Assembly (NCBI GenBank): GCA_020631735.1
Contig: CM036188.1
Span: 9,900,214-9,964,213, forward strand
DNA length: 64,000 bases
Source of the DNA: Saccharum officinarum
Taxonomy: Eukaryota > Streptophyta > Magnoliopsida > Poales > Poaceae
Direction: 5' to 3'
In this document: positions 57,663 through 64,000 of the stretch, one piece after another
Numbering within the stretch: the first letter of the stretch is position 1
Layout of the letters: each line of letters opens with the position of its first letter
Position numbers and translations under genes: made by a program
The notes under the pieces: model-generated
Database searches by the model: none
Told to the model about the DNA's origin: nothing
What the model saw: the letters and a program-made list of their open reading frames with translations, nothing else

Positions 57663-58890
57663 ACCAAAGCATAGGAAATTTGTTTGCGACATAACGTAGC
57701 CTTAAATGATCATGCGTATAGGAAATGTTTCGTAGGATCCAAATGGAGATATAAATGCACGGACCACTGTTTATGACGCTGACTCCTCAAAAAGAAAAAA
57801 GGCAAAAATGTTTTTGTCGGCTCCATCTTACTTCTTTGGACGGTACTCCTCCGACCTGTTACTATAGTTTTGCTTTGGCTAAAGGTAGTATGAGTTGAGC
57901 TAAACCATCCAAAGATAGCTTGTGAATGAAGGATTTCCCTAACAGAACAGAGCATCTGTGTTTCTCTTGCATCTTGATCATCGATTGTTTTAGAAAAAGT
58001 GCTCTAGGTAAAAATCTTCACTTTATTCTGATAAAGAACTACAGAAAGTTATGTGCCCAGGGAAGTATCTCTGAATGTCATGGCCAAGAAAGAGAAACTA
58101 TGAACGACCAAAGAATTTTAGCCTTGTAATCAGACTCTTGCCATCATATGCCTTACGGAAACTGGCCTATTCCATCAATCATGAAAGTCCAATAGCTGCG
58201 AGTTGTCAAGTTCTTCTATATAACAGCCAACCAGCGCCGTGTTCCATTGACTCATGAAAAGTACTCCTGTTGTCACCCTTCAAATTATGTTCTGTTGCTC
58301 TGCCACCGTGTATTTGTCACATATTAGTTTGTTACATTAATAATAATTATCATGCCTTTAAATACTGCAAATGATATATATGATTATTGCTATAGTACGT
58401 TGGTCCAACTTTATGAAACTAGGAGACGGGTTGTTTTGCTATGAAACATACTTTTATGTAAAGATACATTCTATTGCAATGTTCAAATACTATAAGTCGC
58501 TTTAAAATGTTTTACAAGTTCTCTTAACAATGGATGCAGACGCCATTGAAGCTACTGGGCGTCACGTCGAAATCACGGGCGATATCACTCAAATTAGATC
58601 TTCCATCCTTTGACTAGTGAAATCAAATAGTAGCAATATATTAGTTGCAATCCTTTGCAAGCTCTATCCCTTTAATTAAAAGCAGTAACACACGCAACTG
58701 GAAAAATCTACTCGCAAAAGCCAATCCGCTTCTGTTTATGGATAACTTGGTGCTCCCATTCTTATCACAATTGCGACCTTTGAATACATAAGACGCACGT
58801 GTCTGAACGGTACGAACACTCGATGCTAGGCTACCTTACGTGTTCGAACTAACTTATCAATGTATTCAGTCAGCCTCATCGTCATGCATT
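57663..58890. other. Upstream region of the laccase gene, no gene seen
   Basis: AT-rich DNA. Short frames at 57710-58257 have no recognisable domains. The last few hundred bases probably contain the laccase promoter. Confidence 0.5.
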
Positions 58891-59028
58891 GATCTCTCCC
58901 TATATATTGAACTCCATGCCGACCCTCTCATGCATGTCTTCAATCAGTTGCATAACAGTTCTCTTCTTTAACAACCAAATCATATCTTCTTCCTCTTCAT
59001 CAGCTAGTCTCTGTGTTGTTGGTCGTTG
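58891..59028 (+). promoter_or_regulatory. Laccase core promoter and 5'UTR
   Basis: A TATA box CCTATATATTG lies at about 58898-58908. A start about 30 bp downstream would give a 5'UTR of roughly 95 nt before the ATG at 59029. The stretch is CT/CA-rich, as grass leaders often are. Confidence 0.55.
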
Positions 59029-62000
59029 ATGAAGAGAGCCATGGCCTGGCCTTGGTTACTGCCTTTCGGCCTCTTTTTCGTTGCCTCTGTTGCTCAAGCT
59101 GCTGTTGTGGAGCACACCTTCAATGTAATACACATGCGCATATACAGTTTTTCTTTTCTACTTCATATCTCTTTCGTTGGTCGCCATGCATATATAGTAT
59201 CTGTTTAATTACGATAGTTAGTTCTGTTATGCAAGCACCATGTATGTATGTATATATGATAGTTGCTCACATATGGTTTCATATATGCATGCATGCATAA
59301 ATATATTGTTTCTAATGATGTTTATGCACCGGTAGTATTTCTTGATTCTATTGGCGGCGCATCATGCACATGTCAAGTTTACTAGTGGACCACTCAATAT
59401 TTTTTTCACATTATTAATCACTCGTGTGTTTAATTATCACCAGGTCGGGAACCTATCTATAAGCCAGCTGTGCCAGCCGGCGAGGATCATCACGGCGGTG
59501 AATGGGCAGCTCCCCGGCCCGACCCTCGAGGCCCGGGAGGGCGACACGGTGGTTGTTCACCTCGTCAACGAGTCGCCCTACAACATGACCATCCACTGGT
59601 AGCTAGCTAATCAACTTGCGCATGCAAAGCTTTGTTTTTGATCAGTCACTTCGCACTAGCTACCTAGCTGCATGAGCATGAAGTAACATAATTTGTAGAA
59701 GGATAAAGTCTCGTGTAAACCAGTGCAACATCAAACATAGCAAAACCCTACATACCAAGATGCAGACGCCGCCACCTAACAGAAAGAGGTCTCCTCGTTG
59801 ACGTTTCAGGTTCCGATCCATGCAGTGAATAAAACACTTTAATAAGCTTGGGTTTTGCTATGGTACCCAAATAACTGTAGACCATTGATCTAAATGGCTG
59901 TAATCACATATTACCTCCTAAGAGGTAATAGAATAAATGTATTTTTTTTAAATTTTGAGAAACATGAAAGTAAGCAAAATTTTAGGTAAAATATCTATCA
60001 ATTGGATCTAACACGCATGCAATTTGCATGAGGCCTGCGTTTGTATGGTTGGTTTCCTTTTTTTATGTATTGTTGATTCCTAACGTGACATCTGATGTTT
60101 TTTTTAATTAATTGATCTATGTGCATAAGTAATTTATGTCAAGGTTAGTTATATCACGTGAGCTGTATTTTTTCTACAATTTTGACAAAAGTAGAGGTGT
60201 GTTTTAGTTATTTATTTAATTTGGAAAGTGAAAGTGTTTTTTTAACCGGAACGTGAAATTGTTGGTAATGAGAACATCAGTCTTGAACGTATTGGCATTT
60301 GAATGGTTTATTTATTTATTTTCATAATCCCAACATTAGTATTTTTGTGACTTAGTATATGTATTTTGCAAACGTGTGTTGGTAACGGAATTCTACTTTC
60401 AGTCATTTGCTTTTGACATTGATTTATTAGATTTATACCATCAGATGTGTCCACGTGACATGTTCAGGTACGTGATGTACCTCCGGTGCCACGTCTAGCA
60501 CAGGACAAGGCCGGTACACCAGTATAGGAGTATGCCTGTGTTGCATGCACCCGAACATGCGTTGTGTACACGGGCACCCGTATATGGCAAGAAACAAGCT
60601 ATTCTTGAGTAGCAGATATCTTGTATACATTTGTTGGTTTGTTGTCTTTTCTATTTTATATTTTCTAAACATTTTAATTAATTAACAATTACTTAATTAT
60701 TATATGCACTTCAAAAATCAAGGGCTAAGATTTGTTTGAGATCTTACCTCTTATGGGGTAATGGAGGTACCTTAGCAAGGCCCAAAATTACCTAGCTAGG
60801 TCGTAGCTTATTGCTCATCCCAAGGGTACTTTGCTTGCTAACATCATTACAGATAGCTTCGATTACTGGCAGCAGTGGTATATATATAGCTGAAAGATAA
60901 TGAAGTTAAAAAAAACAGTCTCCCAATGCAAAGTATGCCCATGGTGCAGTGAACGGTGGTTAATTTGTTCTTGTGACGACGAACCAGGCATGGCGTGTTC
61001 CAGCGCGGCACGCCGTGGGCGGACGGGCCGGCGATGGTGACGCAGTGCCCCGTCAAGCCGGGCGCCAACTACACGTATCGCTTCAACGTGACGGACCAGG
61101 AGGGCACGCTGTGGTGGCACGCCCACATCTCCTTCCTCCGCGCCACCGTCTACGGCGCGCTCGTCATCCGCCCCCGCGGCGGCGCCGGCGCCTACCCCTT
61201 CTCCCCCAAGCCCCACAGGGAGGAGACCGTCATCCTCGGCGAGTGGTGGAACGCCAACGTCTACGATCTGCAGCAGCAGGTGTTCCTCACGGGGGACACG
61301 ACGAGGATGCCGCCTGCCGACGCCTACACCATCAACGGCAAGCCGGGAGACTTGTACAACTGCTCCGCCGCTAACCGTACGTCAATGGCTAGATCACTGA
61401 TGTTTAATTAAAGCTCATGCTATTTACTGATGTCTGAAGCTGATGTTTATTTGTGTATATACGCGCGTGCAGAGACTTACAAGTTCCAGGTGCGGAGCAA
61501 CGAGACGTACCTGCTCCGGATCATCAACGCCGCGCTCAACACGCCCATGTTCTTCAAGGTGGCGAACCACACCTTCACCGTCGTCGGCGCGGACGCCGCC
61601 TACACCACGCCGTACGAGACCGACGTGGTGGTGATCGCGCCCGGGCAGACCGTGGACGCGCTCATGGTCGCGGGCGCCGCCGTCGGGCGCTACTACATGG
61701 CGGCATCCCCGTACGACAGCGCCATCCCTCAGGGGCCGCTATTCAGCATGACCAACGGCACGGCCATCGTCGAGTACGCTGGCTCGGCTGGGGAGGAGCA
61801 GCCGCAGCTGCCGCCGCGGACGGAGTACAACGACACGGACACGGCCTTCCGGTTCCTCTCCAACCTGACGGCGCTGGTGCTCCCCGGCAAACCGACGGTG
61901 CCGCTGTCCGTGGACACCCGCATGTTCGTCACCGTCGGGCTCGGCAACGGCGACTGCCAGCCAAAGCAGACGCTGTGCAACACTACGGGGACGCGTCCCC

Positions 62001-62667
62001 CCATCTTCTCGGCGAGCATGAACAACGCGTCCTTCCTTCTCCCCGACGCCGTCTCCATGCTCCAGGCGCACTACGACGGGGTCGACGGCGTCTACACCCG
62101 CGACTTCCCCGACCGGCCGCCGGTCATCTTCGACTACACCGCGGACGACAACGACACGCTCAAGTACACGACAAAGTCCACCAAGGTGAGGACGCTGCGG
62201 TACAACGAGACGGTGGAGATGGTGCTGCAGAACACGCGGCTGATTGCCAAGGAGAGCCACCCCATGCACCTCCACGGCTTCAACTTCTTCGTGCTCGCCC
62301 AGGGCTTCGGCAACTACGACGAGGCCGCGGTGGCGCCGCGGTTCAACCTCGTCAACCCGCAGGAGCGCAACACCGTCGCCGTCCCCACCGGCGGCTGGGC
62401 CGTCATCCGCTTCGTCGCAAACAACCCTGGTAAAGAATCTGTACTGTACATTTTTCATAAATCATAATTATTTATTTGCATCGATTGAAATGTACTAAAA
62501 ACTAATAAGGATCAAATAAATTGTATCTTGTTGCAGGGATGTGGTTCATGCACTGCCACTTCGACGCCCACCTTGATCTGGGGCTGGCAATGGTGTTCGA
62601 GGTTCAGGACGGACCGACGGCGGAGACATCGGTGCCGCCGCCGCCATTGGACCTACCTCAGTGCTAA
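59029..62667 (+). CDS. Laccase (multicopper oxidase), five exons, 575 aa
   Basis: A secreted apoplastic p-diphenol:O2 oxidoreductase, the enzyme class that couples monolignols and other phenols. Exons 59029-59124, 59444-59598, 60988-61376, 61473-62429 and 62537-62667 join in phase to 1728 nt. The signal peptide is about residues 1-24 ([16 protein letters not shown]...). Three cupredoxin domains follow. Copper ligands are all present: HWHG (split by intron 2), WWHAH, HPMHLHG and HCHFDAH followed by GLAM, giving ten His and one Cys of the T1/T2/T3 sites. Many N-glycosylation sequons (for example NMT, NVT, NCS, NET) fit secretion. Length is normal for plant laccases. The upstream TTG-ATG offers no other start. 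The coding exons are very GC-rich (61000-62430), unlike the AT-rich introns. Which lignin or defence role it has cannot be told from sequence. Confidence 0.95.
59850..60783. mobile_element. Possible TIR element in laccase intron 2
   Basis: GGGTTTTGCTATGGTACC (59850-59867) and, inverted, GGGCCTTGCTAAGGTACC (60766-60783) are near-matching inverted ends about 935 bp apart. Further inward, TTACCTCCTAAGAGGTAAT and TTACCTCTTATGGGGTAAT lie close to each end. I see no clear target duplication and no transposase. Confidence 0.45.
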
Positions 62668-62962
62668 AATCGTGATTCTTTGAATTGGGTGATGGATTTG
62701 TCAACAGAAAAAGTGTACAAGCTTTGTCTACTAGCTTTGTTGTGATTCTTAACTATAGTTTGTCCGATCCGTTACAAGATTATTGTTCTACTGGCATAGG
62801 GAGCACACGCATTTTTATATGTAAAAAGTCAAGTCATGGATGTGATTGTTTGAGTTTGGTGTATAAATAAATTGGATACGTACGTCAACACGTGAAGCAG
62901 CCTGGATAAGAGTTATTATTCGATCATGACATTTGACTATAGTTGCTATACTTATCCGCTCA
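62668..62962 (+). other. Laccase 3' flank
   Basis: AT-rich sequence after the TAA, probably the 3'UTR and polyadenylation region. No other gene is seen. Confidence 0.5.
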
Positions 62963-62971
62963 TATATATAG

Positions 62972-63922
62972 TTTTTTTTCGAAAACGTGCTTAGCACGTG
63001 CTTTATTAATTAAGGAAAGTTTAGAAAGGGGTGATACACAGCCCGGGGAGGCACGACGGTGAGATGCCTAGGCTGCCAACTGGTGGAACACATACAGAGG
63101 GCACCAGCTTTAACAGTGGTGTTTAGATAGGCGTACTAAGTTAACAACTAATCTTGCGACTAAGTAGGAGAATCGTTGCCCTTTAGGTGACCACCGCAAC
63201 CACTGGCGAAACCAGGGGGGCCAGCAGGGGCCATGCCCCCCCAAGCACAATGATTTGTTTAAAATATCTATAGAAAATTCACTTGCATAGCTAAAAATAA
63301 TTATTATTTCACTCTATTTTGATGATAAATATTGTGCTTTTTCGTTATGAGTACTAAATATATGTGTAAAAATGTTGAAAAGCTATTAAGGCATATATTT
63401 GTTGTACATATTTATCATGTTTACGAGGTGTATCGTATTGTCTAGCCCTCCTTATTCAAAACTTCTGGTTCCGCCTCTGATCGCAACCAGCGACGCCAAG
63501 CTCCAAAATCCAGCAGCGATCCAGGAGTCGGCCTCCTCACAGATTAGAGCAAGGACCTGAGCCGGCGTCTTGGCGCTGTTGTCGAATGTCCGCCTGTTGC
63601 GCTCTTTCCAAACGCCCCAGGAGACGAGCAGCATAGTGGAGTCGAAGCCATGCCTGAAGATCCCTGGAACTGTTGTCCGTGTCTGCTGCCACCAATCGGC
63701 TAGGGTGGATTCATCGTTCGGTCCTAGGTGCTGCAACCCAGCTCTTGCCAGCATTCGTTGCCAAACCTCGCGTGTGAATACGCACGAAGCCAGCAAAATG
63801 GTCGGTGGCCTTGTCATGCTAGTCGCACAGAACGCAGGTGGCGTCCTGCTGTAGACCATGGCGCTTCCGGCGCTCGACTGTCCATAAGCGACCGAATTCT
63901 TCTTTTGGCTTGCACTACTCGT
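62972..63922 (-). mobile_element. LINE 3' fragment (LINE-D) with nested MITE
   Basis: The tail is a T run at 62972-62979 followed by CGAAAACGTGC, the same tail style as the other LINEs. Minus-strand coding near 63488-63850 gives the zf-RVT region end: FTREVWQRMLARAGLQHL and WGVWKERNRRTFDN, homologous to the C-terminus of LINE-B ORF2. TATATATAG flanks both sides (62963-62971 and 63923-63931), a weak AT-rich possible duplication. Only the last about 0.65 kb of a LINE is present. Confidence 0.72.
63201..63479. mobile_element. hAT-type MITE nested in LINE-D
   Basis: Ends CACTGGCGAAACCAGG and, inverted, CAGAGGCGGAACCAG. It is flanked by ACCGCAAC (63193-63200) and ATCGCAAC (63480-63487), an 8-bp duplication with one mismatch. 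It is related by its ends to the element at 50470-50619. Confidence 0.72.
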
Positions 63923-64000
63923 ATATATAGTCGCACAAACCATATCTACAAATCTTGCTATTTGTAAATATATGTACAGTTAACCTAGTACGGAGCTTGC

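Noticed and set aside
61739..62458. Minus-strand 239-codon frame
   Set aside because: Antisense of laccase exon 4, caused by high GC.

Overview
The window looks like nuclear DNA of a panicoid grass, most likely sorghum or a close relative (inference). Genes have many introns with GT..AG borders, the laccase exons are strongly GC-rich as is typical of grasses, and the intergenic space is full of grass-type MITEs, LINEs, an RTE element, a Ty1/copia element and a solo LTR. There is one run of 100 N (48225-48324). Nothing bacterial or viral was seen.

Layout. (1) 152-3948, minus: nine exons of a TGA-type (group D, LIGULELESS2-like) bZIP transcription factor gene that continues off the left edge; its exon 9 carries a one-base frameshift. 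(2) 3739-48224: a tandem array. Each unit holds the 5' end of the TGA gene (promoter, 5'UTR, exon 1) followed by a Xa21/FLS2-class LRR receptor kinase (LRR-RLK subfamily XII) on the same (minus) strand. Unit A is 3739-19180, unit B about 19181-29930, unit C about 29931-43283, and an older, diverged RLK copy D lies at 46159-48224. B and C are nearly identical. All four kinases are broken, each differently: A by a 7.75-kb LINE and a small deletion, B by a large internal deletion, C by a 5.6-kb copia element plus indels, D by indels and the sequence gap. Unit B also took a second LINE (22969-27167) whose ORF2 is still open.

(3) 48325-52185: MITEs and low-information intergenic DNA. (4) 52205-55585: an almost intact RTE-clade non-LTR retrotransposon with a 19-bp target duplication. 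(5) 55605-58890: intergenic DNA with a solo LTR (TSD CAGAT) and a Tourist-like MITE (TSD TTA). (6) 59029-62667, plus: a complete five-exon laccase gene (575 aa). (7) 62972-63922: a decayed LINE 3' fragment with a nested hAT-type MITE.

How the parts relate. The array breakpoints fall inside TGA intron 1, so in B and C a copy of the TGA promoter, 5'UTR and exon 1 (splice donor kept, reading frame closed after seven codons) now sits directly upstream of the start codons of RLK-A and RLK-B. This is a natural promoter-capture arrangement. Comparison of units also gives empty sites that prove three tiny tail-only LINE insertions of about 15-21 bp, each with a 14-18 bp target duplication. Probable working genes are the laccase and, if the frameshift is an assembly error, the TGA factor.
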